Source: JAJDYQ01 sp963662865 (GTDB lineage Bacteria > Pseudomonadota > Gammaproteobacteria > JAJDYQ01). Taken from it: a DNA stretch of 64,000 nt. The stretch covers positions 1,426,001 to 1,490,000 of the forward strand of contig OY759969.1 of NCBI GenBank assembly GCA_963662865.1. The letters run 5' to 3'. Shown here one piece after another: positions 35,877-44,537 of the stretch. The first letter of the stretch is position 1. Every line of letters begins with the position of its first letter. Position numbers and translations under genes: made by a program. The notes below the pieces were generated by a model. The model did no database searches, was not told the DNA's origin, and worked only from the letters and a program-made list of their open reading frames with translations.

Positions 35877-38800
35877 TCAATGCACCGCTCCCGACTGAGC
35901 TGCCCACTTACTGTTATTAATAGCCAGATCAAGCGTCAGCTCGAATAGCGCGTCTCGCTTTTCCTTGAATAGCTCTTTGTCATAGCTATCCTCCGGAAGA
36001 TGCTCATCGAGGACCTTGCCAACCCGATCTCTCACACGTAGACGGGTGTCACTGGTCTTATACCAATCCTGCACCAACACCTTCGGTTTCTCCTCGGTCA
36101 GGCGCTTCAGTAAAGCCTTGGCGGCCAGGCGAAGTGTTTGCTCCTCGGCCTTGGTCATCTTGTCTTTGCGGAGCAGGTCATAGATCTCGAGCTCATCTTC
36201 GGTGAGCCCTTCCCGGATGTGCCGCTCGTTTTCTTCTTTCAGGTCCTGCGCGAATTTCACCAGCTCGGCGAAGGCGGCATCGGCTGAGGTGCTGCCGGCG
36301 TTGTAGTTGTCGATGATGTCTTGCAGGCGTTCGGCAAAATCGCGGCGGGTGCGGTTCTGGTTGAGCATGTCATTAAGTTTTTTCTCAAGAAAGGCCCGGA
36401 GGTCGGCAATCTCAATGTTCTTGTAGCTAGCCTGTTTGAAGTCTTTTTTGAGCTTATCGAAATCGACTTTACTGAGATCCCAGCCCTGCCCCTTCTGCTC
36501 AATTTTGTAACCGACCTTGCCCTCTTTAACGCCCTTGAAGTCCGCATCATCAACAATCACGCTTTCATCTAGCAGTTCGTTGATCTGCTTGACGGCTGAG
36601 TCGATGTCCTGCTGCTCGATGATGCTGTCGACCACGCCGCACAGATACTGGAATACGACTACTTTACGGACCACCGGCTGGCCGAGTACCTCGGGCTTAC
36701 TGGCCTCGTAGAGCGCTGAGATGGTGTTCTGATAAACCTTGAAAGACTTACGCCACTCATCTTTAGTCAACAGCTGATCAGCCCAGGTTTTGAACAGCCC
36801 TACTTTGGTGAAGATGTCACCGGTTGCCAACGCTTCATCAATATCGATGTCCCGCTCGGCACAAAAGACCGTGCCCTGTTCAATCGCTTCGTCGAGTAAG
36901 CGAAACAGTTCGTCTTTATCTTTCACCGGCGGATCGTCGGTACCTGCATCGCCCTGGCCGTAGTCCTTGATGGCCTTTTTCAGCCGCCCGATGACGCCGT
37001 AGTAGTCAACGATCTCGCCGTTCTTTTTCTCAACACCGTTAATTCGGTAGGAACACACACGGTTGGCTCGGGCGATGGTCTGCATCAGCGTGTGGTCTTT
37101 CTGCGGCTTGTCGAGGTACAGCGTTGACACGGTCGGTGCATCGAACCCGGTCAGCCACATGGCACAGACAAACACGAGCTGCAGCGGGTGCTCGGGGTCT
37201 TTGAAGTTGTACTCGAGATCATGGCCGTGCTCATCGACGTGTTCCATGCGCTTGCGGTGCGGTCGCATGTCGAGGTCCTGCTCGTCGAACTTCTCTTCTT
37301 CGCCGTTCTCGGCACTGACGACTACGGCCATTTCGACCTTGCGCATATAGTCGATCGTCTTCTTGAGCCGGGCTTTATGAACTTCATCCTGTGACGTCTT
37401 AAGCTCGCCGCGCAGCTTCTTAATCTCCTGCTTCCATCGCAGCTTTACTTTGTCGTGCATCTTCACCGCCGTGAACTTGTCCACGGCGATCACCATGCCT
37501 TTACCCAAATAACCCCGGCGCGGGAAGTGAAAGACGATGTCATCGGCGATGGTGTCCAGGCGGTCATCCCGCTTGATCACCTCGAGCTCGCTGGCGAACT
37601 TGCGCTCCAGCTTCTCCTGCTGGGCGTCATCGAGGTTCTCGTCCTCGAGAATCTCGCAGAACTCCTCGCTCAGGTCTTCGTTCTGGTTCAGCACCTTGGG
37701 CACACGCTTCTTATAAAAGAGTGGCACGGTGGTGCCGTCGTCCATCGACTGGCTGAAGTTGTACTCAGAGACGTATTCGCCAAACCATTCGTTGGTCTTG
37801 CGGTCGCGGCCCAGCAATGGTGTACCGGTAAAGGCCAAATACTGGGCCTTGGGCAGAGCCGCCCGCAGGTTCTCGGCCAGTGACTTGTATTGGGTGCGAT
37901 GGGCCTCGTCGACAATGACGATGATGTCGTCGCGATTGGACAGCAACGGATAGTCCTGACCTTTCGGCCAGCGAAATTTCTGAATCAGCGTAAACACCAG
38001 CCGCTTGTTCTGCCCGAGGAAGGTACGCATCTGCTCGCTGTCCTTCGGCTGTGCGGCATCGGACTTTTTGACGGTGTTGGTGTTGAGGAAATTGCGGTAG
38101 ATCTGACCGTCGAGATCGTCCCGATCGGTAATTACTACGAAACTGTAGTTACCCTGGCATTTGCGGAAGATCTTCCGCGCATAGAAAATCATCGAGAAAC
38201 TTTTACCCGAGCCCTGGGTGTGCCAGAACACACCGAGCTTGCCGCCGAATTCCTCGCGGCGCAGGAATTTGTCGAAGCCCTTGTTCACACCGATGAACTG
38301 ATGGTTCTGGGCGATGATCTTCTGCGTCTCTTTGTGATAGATGACGAAGTTCTCGATGTAGTCGAGCAGCTTGTCATGCGGACACAGGCCGGCGAGAAAA
38401 CGCTCCGCGCTGGTGCCGTTCTCGCTGATCTGCTCGCGCTTGATCTTTTCCTTCTCGTCGTCGGGGCGGAGCCAGTGGAAGAAATGCTCCCACTCGGCCG
38501 TCAGGCTGCCGACGCGCGTTTCGATACCATTGGAGAACACACACAGCGCGTTGGCGAGGAACAGCTGCGGGATATCGGCCTTGTAGTTGGTCAGGTTGTC
38601 GTCGTAAGCCGAGCGCAGTTTGATGTTGGAGTTTTTCAGCTCGATGAACACCAGCGGCAGTCCGTTGATGTAGAGCAGAATATCCGGGCGCCGATAGCTC
38701 GCCTTGGCCGCCGCACTCGTGCTCTGAATCCACAACTGAGTGACGGCTAGAAACTGGTTGTGCGGTGAGGCGGGGTCATTGAAATCGATGACCTTGACTC

Positions 38801-39152
38801 GTTCCTTGCGGTTTCGGCCTTGCTCATCTTTGAACTCGACCCGCACGCCGTCGCGAATCTGGCCGTCCACCTCGCGATTGGCGGCAATCATGGACATCGC
38901 CTGACGCTTGTCGCACAGCTGTTTGAGTGCATCATCAATCGCGGATTCGGGGATGCCAGGATTCAACGCGATGGCCGCAGCCTTTAAGCGGTCGTGCAGG
39001 ATGACATCGCGTTTGTCCTTGCGCCCGGACTTATCGTTGTTCAAGTCGGCGGGATCAGAAGTGAAGCAATTCAGCGTGTCGTAGCCATAATCATCACGCA
39101 GGCGTTGCAACATCGCCTGTTCGATATCGTCTTCCGATATGAAGTTAGGCAT
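35877..39152 (-). CDS. hsdR: Type I restriction enzyme R subunit
   Basis: 1,091 residues. The RecB-like nuclease shows RRPDILLYING and VFIELKNS (PD...ExK, about 153-172). The motor has FWHTQGSGKSFSM (motif I, about 312), IVDEAHRTQ (motif II, about 415) and LAFTGTPLL (motif III). TIARANRVCSY gives the motif VI region. The C-terminal helical domain binds the methyltransferase. The complex cleaves DNA far from unmethylated sites after translocation. The start overlaps the hsdS stop by 8 bases. GC content is clearly above that of the HamAB unit. Confidence 0.94.
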   Translation of the reverse strand: MPNFISEDDIEQAMLQRLRDDYGYDTLNCFTSDPADLNNDKSGRKDKRDVILHDRLKAAAIALNPGIPESAIDDALKQLCDKRQAMSMIAANREVDGQIRDGVRVEFKDEQGRNRKERVKVIDFNDPASPHNQFLAVTQLWIQSTSAAAKASYRRPDILLYINGLPLVFIELKNSNIKLRSAYDDNLTNYKADIPQLFLANALCVFSNGIETRVGSLTAEWEHFFHWLRPDDEKEKIKREQISENGTSAERFLAGLCPHDKLLDYIENFVIYHKETQKIIAQNHQFIGVNKGFDKFLRREEFGGKLGVFWHTQGSGKSFSMIFYARKIFRKCQGNYSFVVITDRDDLDGQIYRNFLNTNTVKKSDAAQPKDSEQMRTFLGQNKRLVFTLIQKFRWPKGQDYPLLSNRDDIIVIVDEAHRTQYKSLAENLRAALPKAQYLAFTGTPLLGRDRKTNEWFGEYVSEYNFSQSMDDGTTVPLFYKKRVPKVLNQNEDLSEEFCEILEDENLDDAQQEKLERKFASELEVIKRDDRLDTIADDIVFHFPRRGYLGKGMVIAVDKFTAVKMHDKVKLRWKQEIKKLRGELKTSQDEVHKARLKKTIDYMRKVEMAVVVSAENGEEEKFDEQDLDMRPHRKRMEHVDEHGHDLEYNFKDPEHPLQLVFVCAMWLTGFDAPTVSTLYLDKPQKDHTLMQTIARANRVCSYRINGVEKKNGEIVDYYGVIGRLKKAIKDYGQGDAGTDDPPVKDKDELFRLLDEAIEQGTVFCAERDIDIDEALATGDIFTKVGLFKTWADQLLTKDEWRKSFKVYQNTISALYEASKPEVLGQPVVRKVVVFQYLCGVVDSIIEQQDIDSAVKQINELLDESVIVDDADFKGVKEGKVGYKIEQKGQGWDLSKVDFDKLKKDFKQASYKNIEIADLRAFLEKKLNDMLNQNRTRRDFAERLQDIIDNYNAGSTSADAAFAELVKFAQDLKEENERHIREGLTEDELEIYDLLRKDKMTKAEEQTLRLAAKALLKRLTEEKPKVLVQDWYKTSDTRLRVRDRVGKVLDEHLPEDSYDKELFKEKRDALFELTLDLAINNSKWAAQSGAVH

Positions 39153-40485
39153 GGGCGGCCTCGGGTTCAGTGGTCTCTTCCTGCATGCTCGGCGGGAACT
39201 GTATGTCGAGGTCTTCCACCGAGAGCTTGCCGGAGATCAGGCGTGGGAGGAGAAGATCACGGGTTTGTGTTGCAACAGTATTTTCAAGTCCAATCTGATC
39301 TTTAAGATCCAGTATTGGCTTCACAGCATCTTCAAATTGCTGCTGAAGAGTAGCGGGAGGAGTCAACATCTTATGGTGTTTGAGAAAACTCTCAAACTGA
39401 TAATTACTGATCCCTGTGGATTGAACTTGAAATATCCCGACGAGCCCTTGCTCATAAAACAACTTCAGATACTGCTGCATCAGATACGGCGAAACCTTTT
39501 GACGGTCGAATCGAATCAACTTACAGAAACTGGCTGGAATCACCGTTTCCGGAAGGGAGCTCAAAAGCGAACTAGATACTCGAACGTTTCGTCCAAGCAA
39601 CTGATTCTTGCTACCACCAGATACTTCGAACACAAAATCATCTGGCTGCATGATGCGGGACTTGAGATTTGACGCCGTATGAAAACGAAACGGCATTGAA
39701 GACAAGTCCGCTCGCTGGACCTTTGGAATGTCTGTTCCGCGAATCACAAATGCCGACTCGCTGTACCCAGATGTCTGATCCTCTTCACCCCAGCCCCCTC
39801 CAATGTAGTGCTCGATGAGGGCTCCCATGCTCTTCGGTTCCCAACCTTCAGGCACACCTTTGACGAACTTGGCGGCTTGGTGGCCAGGGAAGCGCATGCG
39901 GACGAACCATTCGCGGTAGAGCTCCTCGGCCATCTTTTCGAGCAGGGCGATGCGGCGTTTGTTGGTCTCGATCAGGTCGTCATACGCCGACAGAATTGCA
40001 GCGATTCGTCGCTTCGCCTCTGGGCTGGGCGCTATTACCGGAACCTTACGTAAATCCGTTAACCCAACGAACTGCTGGCTGGTCCCAGTAAGGAAGGTGT
40101 CAAGAGCCGCCTGACCAATGGAGCTTGTAAGATAGTAGTATAACCACATACCGTCATCTCGGCTGCGGCTTTTGAATAACCCAATATTTTTGATCGCGAA
40201 ATTAGGTCTATCTCGGACAAGCGCCATCTGACCGACGGTTCCGATCATTGAGAACAAGACATCCCATTGATCCACTTTGCTACGTTTATTAACCGCATCA
40301 AAATCAGCAGTGCTGATGTTGTAGGCGCCATCAAGTTTGATCTGACCTTCTTTTAAATTCTTGGATGTAATGAGGGGATACCCATCATCTGCAGGCTTTG
40401 GCGTGTCGTGAGTCCCGTCCGCCACACGAAGACAAAAGTCGGACGACTTTTCCACAGTCCACCCAGCTGGAAGTACAGCTTTCAT
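39145..40485 (-). CDS. hsdS: Type I restriction-modification specificity subunit
   Basis: 446 residues with two target recognition domains (about 1-150 and 215-375), each followed by a conserved helical spacer: APSPEAKRRIAAILSAYDDLIETNKRRIALLEKMAEEL in the centre and TLQQQFEDAVKPILDL near the end. The two TRDs define the two half-sites. The TRD coding parts are visibly AT-richer than the spacers, as expected if they are exchanged between alleles. It overlaps hsdM by 4 bases. Confidence 0.93.
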   Translation of the reverse strand: MKAVLPAGWTVEKSSDFCLRVADGTHDTPKPADDGYPLITSKNLKEGQIKLDGAYNISTADFDAVNKRSKVDQWDVLFSMIGTVGQMALVRDRPNFAIKNIGLFKSRSRDDGMWLYYYLTSSIGQAALDTFLTGTSQQFVGLTDLRKVPVIAPSPEAKRRIAAILSAYDDLIETNKRRIALLEKMAEELYREWFVRMRFPGHQAAKFVKGVPEGWEPKSMGALIEHYIGGGWGEEDQTSGYSESAFVIRGTDIPKVQRADLSSMPFRFHTASNLKSRIMQPDDFVFEVSGGSKNQLLGRNVRVSSSLLSSLPETVIPASFCKLIRFDRQKVSPYLMQQYLKLFYEQGLVGIFQVQSTGISNYQFESFLKHHKMLTPPATLQQQFEDAVKPILDLKDQIGLENTVATQTRDLLLPRLISGKLSVEDLDIQFPPSMQEETTEPEAAHA

Positions 40486-42566
40486 TCGTTGTTCGCCAGC
40501 TCTTGAACATTAGCGAGGATTACATCTTCCAAGCCCTTGGAAACCTGACTTATCGAGGCAAGGTCGTCACTCATTCTTACTAGGTCATCGATGAACTCCT
40601 CCTCCGTCTTACCGTCCTCCTCAATCACAACGCCGACATAGCGGCCCGGGTTGAGTGAGTAGTCCTGCTCCTTGACCTCGTCGAGATCAGCCAGTTTGCA
40701 CAGGCCGGTAACGTCTTCGTATTTGGCCTCGGGGAAACGTTCCTGTAGCCAGTGGATGTGGCCGAAGAAGCTTTCGGCATTCTTAACCTCTGCATGCAGA
40801 GTTTCGAGGGCAGTCTTGAGGTATTTGGTGGCGCGATCAGACGTCTGGCGTTTGCCCGCCTCCTTGGCGTTCTCCGCAAGTGTTTTCTCGTGACGGCGCA
40901 CAGACTTATCGATCTGCTTCAGACAGCCGTGCAGTTGAGTGAAGAAGGGATCGAAGGTGGTGCGCAGTGCCTGCTGGGCGGCGTTCTGCTTGTCAGCTGT
41001 CGTTTTACCACCGTTAATCTTTTGATAAGCGGCGTAAGCCTTCTGAAGCGAGTCGAGATCATCCCAAGTTTCTACCAGGCTGGCGACGGCGTCTTTACCC
41101 GTTTTGTCAGCGAGAACTTCTAAAATCTGTGCCGACACCGGCTCTACTTGAGATTTGTTCTCGGCGAGGCGTTTCATGCCCGCAGCGAAATAACCATCGA
41201 TAAGGTTCAAGAACTCGTCGCGACGACCTTTGTGCAGGCGGCTGATGATGGCGATGTTCTGAATCTGTTCCGCCGAGAACTCGCGATGGGCGCGATCGAT
41301 CTGGGTGAATATGTTGCGGGCGTCGATGAACAGGATGCGATCGTCGGTCTTGCCCTTGTCGAAGAACCAGAGCGTGGCCGGCAGGGTGACGGTGTAGAAC
41401 ATGTTCGACGGCAGAGTAAGCATGCCGTAGATAAGACCCTTTTCTATGAGGGTCTGACGAATATCGGCCTCTGAATGACGGGCATCGGAGGCGGAATTGG
41501 CCATGACGAGCGCGGCACGGCCAGAACCCTCTTTCAGCGAGGTGGCGAAGAGATTGATCCAGAGGTAATTGGCGTTGGGGACGGTTTCCTTGCCCTTGTC
41601 CGACTTTTTGGCCTTGGTTTTCTTGCGTGGGATACCGTATTCGTTGAAGCGCGGGTCATTCTCCACGTCTGCAAGCGAGACCTCATCCACGTTGAACGGG
41701 GGATTGGCGAGCACGTAGTCGAACTTGCCGAGCGAATCAAAATGATCCTCGTAATAGGTGATGCCCTGCTTGATCTCGCCGCGCAGGCCGTTGACTGCGA
41801 GGTTCATACGGGCGAGCTTGACGGTTTCGCTCTCTTTCTCCTGCCCCGATACGAACACACTGGTATCGGTGCCCTGCGCTTCCAGCTCCTTGCGGTGCTC
41901 TTCGATAAACTGCGCCGACTGCACGAACATACCGCCCGAGCCGCAAGCCGGGTCGAAGACCGTGCCGCCGTGGGGCTCGATGATCTCGACCATGAGCCGC
42001 ACCACCGAGCGGGGCGTAAAGAAGGTGCCGCCGCCCTGTCCTTCGGCCAGTGCGAACTTGCCGAGGAAGTATTCGTAGATGTGACCAAAAATATCGCCGG
42101 TTGTGTGGTCCGGAATGTTGTCGAACTGCCGGAGCAAATCGAACGGCAGCGTCTTCATCTGCTCGGTGCGGGTGAGGCGGTGGTACTCGTCCTTCGGCAG
42201 GCTGCCTTCGAGCTCGGGCTTGTAGGTCTCGATGGACTCCATCGCCTCTTCCAGCGCCTTGGCGATGTCCTGATCTTCGGGCAGATCGAGCAGGTAGCTG
42301 TAGCGGGCGTGACCCGGGAGGTAGAAACCACACTTGGCAATGGCGATTTCTTCGATCGGTTTCTCGCGACGGGTGCCTTTGAGCTTGTCGAACTCGGCCT
42401 GGATGGCTTTTTCATGCCGACGGTAGTTGATGTCGGCGAACTTGAGGAAGATCAGGCCGAGGACAGGGGTGCCATATTCCGAGGCTTTGAGGTCGGAGTT
42501 GGCGCGGAGGTTGTCGGCGGCAGACCAGAGGTCGTCTTGAAGTTGTTTTAGTTGTTCCGGGGTCAT
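40482..42566 (-). CDS. hsdM: Type I restriction-modification methyltransferase subunit
   Basis: 694 residues, longer than the common 500-530. N-terminal helical HsdM_N domain (about 5-140), then the N6-adenine methyltransferase: VFDPACGSGGMF (about 208) and VLANPPFNVDE (about 288). The extra 170 residues at the C-terminus are helical (around KSVRRHEKTLAENAKEAG) and may replace part of the contact with HsdS or HsdR. It starts 35 bases after the DUF262 gene. Confidence 0.94.
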   Translation of the reverse strand: MTPEQLKQLQDDLWSAADNLRANSDLKASEYGTPVLGLIFLKFADINYRRHEKAIQAEFDKLKGTRREKPIEEIAIAKCGFYLPGHARYSYLLDLPEDQDIAKALEEAMESIETYKPELEGSLPKDEYHRLTRTEQMKTLPFDLLRQFDNIPDHTTGDIFGHIYEYFLGKFALAEGQGGGTFFTPRSVVRLMVEIIEPHGGTVFDPACGSGGMFVQSAQFIEEHRKELEAQGTDTSVFVSGQEKESETVKLARMNLAVNGLRGEIKQGITYYEDHFDSLGKFDYVLANPPFNVDEVSLADVENDPRFNEYGIPRKKTKAKKSDKGKETVPNANYLWINLFATSLKEGSGRAALVMANSASDARHSEADIRQTLIEKGLIYGMLTLPSNMFYTVTLPATLWFFDKGKTDDRILFIDARNIFTQIDRAHREFSAEQIQNIAIISRLHKGRRDEFLNLIDGYFAAGMKRLAENKSQVEPVSAQILEVLADKTGKDAVASLVETWDDLDSLQKAYAAYQKINGGKTTADKQNAAQQALRTTFDPFFTQLHGCLKQIDKSVRRHEKTLAENAKEAGKRQTSDRATKYLKTALETLHAEVKNAESFFGHIHWLQERFPEAKYEDVTGLCKLADLDEVKEQDYSLNPGRYVGVVIEEDGKTEEEFIDDLVRMSDDLASISQVSKGLEDVILANVQELANNE

Positions 42567-42601
42567 AATTTCTCTAATTCCACGGTCTTATTCATAGGCG
42601 C

Positions 42602-44440
42602 TCATACTCGCTCCGCAAGATCCCGCTCTAACCAAGCCGGATCCCAAATCTCTTCCGCGAGCTGGCGGTATAGCGCTTGGCGTGAGTCCATATCAGCTTT
42701 CTTGAAATCCTTGTGGGCCTTGAAGGGCAGCGCCGACTCCTTGATAAAGTGCTTAAAGCCCGGATTGTGACTGTAAGCGCCTTCATGGAGGCTCCGCGCC
42801 AGCAGATTCTGACCGTTGTAGTGCTCCAGTTTTTTCATGTAGGGCAAATCGCCATAGCTGGCATTGAAGCTCTTCGGCAACAGCAGGAGTCCGCCGATTC
42901 GATCCCGGTACTCCAAGAAATCCGCTGGATGAATAAATTCATCTGTGTGCCGTTCCGGCTGATTGGCCCAGATATGTTCGATTTCGTATCCGTTTTTGCC
43001 TTTACGCTGAATGTATTCGGGGTAGTGGGATGCTCCACCCGCTGAGGTTTCAATGAAGTCCGTCATTCGCGCCAGCATCCTGTGAATCTGCTGCTTATTC
43101 ATGCCGTGCATGCTAAATCGATCATTTGACGCGAATGTTTCCGTTTCGCTGGCCAGCCTCTTTTCAAGTAGCTCAACAAGTTCAGATGCCGATTTACTCC
43201 GAATCTCTTTGATCACCAGAAACATAGCGTACTGCAGGTTCGAGTAACTAATCGCCCGCCAATTCCACACGCGCCGCGCAATCAGGATATTCAGATATCT
43301 CGAGACGATCCGGAGCTTCTGGCGAATCTGGTCTTCCGAGTCCGCCATCTTGAGGGGCGCTAGCAAGACCGGATACTGCAGGGTGAAGTTGTTCTGCGCA
43401 TTGAAGTGAATGCACTCGAGCCCTGCGGTTAACGCGTTAGCTGCCTCACGGACCTTTTTGTACCAACGGGCGTAGAACGAGAATTCATTCTGGATGAACT
43501 CCGCGAAATCCGAATCGGTCGCCAGCCCGAGGGCGTCCTCATGCGCGCGGACCCAGCGGTGAAACTCGGTACCGATCAGATCGAAGTCCTGAGGCAGGGC
43601 GCCCCGCTTGCGCTCGCGAATGCTCTTAGCATGCTGACTGCGCAGCCAGGATTTAATCGCATCGGAGTCTTCCTCCTTGCCCAGGGTTTGCAGCTCGGCA
43701 ATCATCTTGCGCCAGACCACGCTAGCCTGATTGCGTTTGTCCGGATCTGAGATATTGGCGAGCAAATAGCCCTTCAGCATATCGGTGGCCGTCAATGACA
43801 GGCCACGATCATTCATCGTCTCGAAGATCGTATAAGCGTCATCATCCGAGTACGCAGTGATCTCGACCAGATGCACGTTTTCGATCAGCCAATCCGTGAA
43901 ATACGGCAAGGCCTGTTGCTCAAGCTCCTCGGGGAATTGATCCTCGATATCGCGATGGCGTGCCAGAATATTGGCGACGGATTCTGGCTGGTCCGCCTCA
44001 TCGAACGGCGAACCGGTAAACAGCGCCTCCATGCAGTCGTTGCGCTCGGGGACATCAAGATTGAACGAGCGTTTGCCGTACTTCTGCGAAAAAATCAGCT
44101 CGGCGAGCTGACCCTGCTGATTGGCGTCGTCTAACAGTTTGTGGAGATAGACGAGCAGTAAGGTCAGCGTGGTGAGGCGCTGCTGGCCGTCGATAATGAA
44201 TTTCTGGCCGTCGCGGTCACTAATGATGATCGAGCCGAGAAAATAGTGGCCGTATTTTTCAACCTCTGAGCGTTTGTGGGTCGCGTCGTAGCTTTCCCGG
44301 AACTTCTCGACTAGATCATCGATCAGCTCTTGGACTTGCTTGGGCTGCCAACGGTATTCGCGCTGGTAGTAGTCGATGGCGTACTTTGAGCCACCGAGGA
44401 GTTTTCGGAGGTTTTGCGCGTCGCCGCGGATTTCTTTCAT
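42602..44440 (-). CDS. DUF262/DUF1524 protein (GmrSD/SspE-like)
   Basis: 612 residues. The N-terminal DUF262 domain shows YQREYRWQPKQVQEL and the FIIDGQQRLTTLTLLL signature (about 80-95), a nucleotide-dependent ParB-like fold. The C-terminal DUF1524 HNH-type nuclease shows GYEIEHIWANQPERH (about 490) and, further on, GGLLLLPKSFNASYGD. Relatives include GmrSD, which cuts modified DNA, and SspE, which acts on phages lacking phosphorothioate. It is the first gene of the type I operon, so it may restrict modified phage DNA that escapes HsdR. Confidence 0.85.
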   Translation of the reverse strand: MKEIRGDAQNLRKLLGGSKYAIDYYQREYRWQPKQVQELIDDLVEKFRESYDATHKRSEVEKYGHYFLGSIIISDRDGQKFIIDGQQRLTTLTLLLVYLHKLLDDANQQGQLAELIFSQKYGKRSFNLDVPERNDCMEALFTGSPFDEADQPESVANILARHRDIEDQFPEELEQQALPYFTDWLIENVHLVEITAYSDDDAYTIFETMNDRGLSLTATDMLKGYLLANISDPDKRNQASVVWRKMIAELQTLGKEEDSDAIKSWLRSQHAKSIRERKRGALPQDFDLIGTEFHRWVRAHEDALGLATDSDFAEFIQNEFSFYARWYKKVREAANALTAGLECIHFNAQNNFTLQYPVLLAPLKMADSEDQIRQKLRIVSRYLNILIARRVWNWRAISYSNLQYAMFLVIKEIRSKSASELVELLEKRLASETETFASNDRFSMHGMNKQQIHRMLARMTDFIETSAGGASHYPEYIQRKGKNGYEIEHIWANQPERHTDEFIHPADFLEYRDRIGGLLLLPKSFNASYGDLPYMKKLEHYNGQNLLARSLHEGAYSHNPGFKHFIKESALPFKAHKDFKKADMDSRQALYRQLAEEIWDPAWLERDLAERV

Positions 44441-44495
44441 TAATGCCTCTATCTTTTCAAGTGGCTTTCTGAAGATGGACTCTACTAAGTTCAGT

Positions 44496-44523
44496 CTGGT
44501 AAGAACATCCTGGTAAGAACATC
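44496..44523. repeat. Perfect 14-bp tandem duplication
   Basis: CTGGTAAGAACATC occurs twice without a gap, 15 bases beyond the tauY stop codon and 55 bases upstream of the DUF262 gene. It marks the right end of the defence island, but a link with integration is not shown. Confidence 0.85.
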
Positions 44524-44537
44524 GGTGAACAGGTCAA

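Noticed and set aside
37063..42551. Plus-strand frames of 140-360 codons opposite hsdR and hsdM
   Set aside because: They lie fully inside well-supported hsd genes and have low-complexity Val/Leu/Glu composition typical of reverse-strand reading.
23894..44523. Integrase or transposase within the island
   Set aside because: I looked for tyrosine or serine recombinase and DDE signatures in all listed frames and found none.
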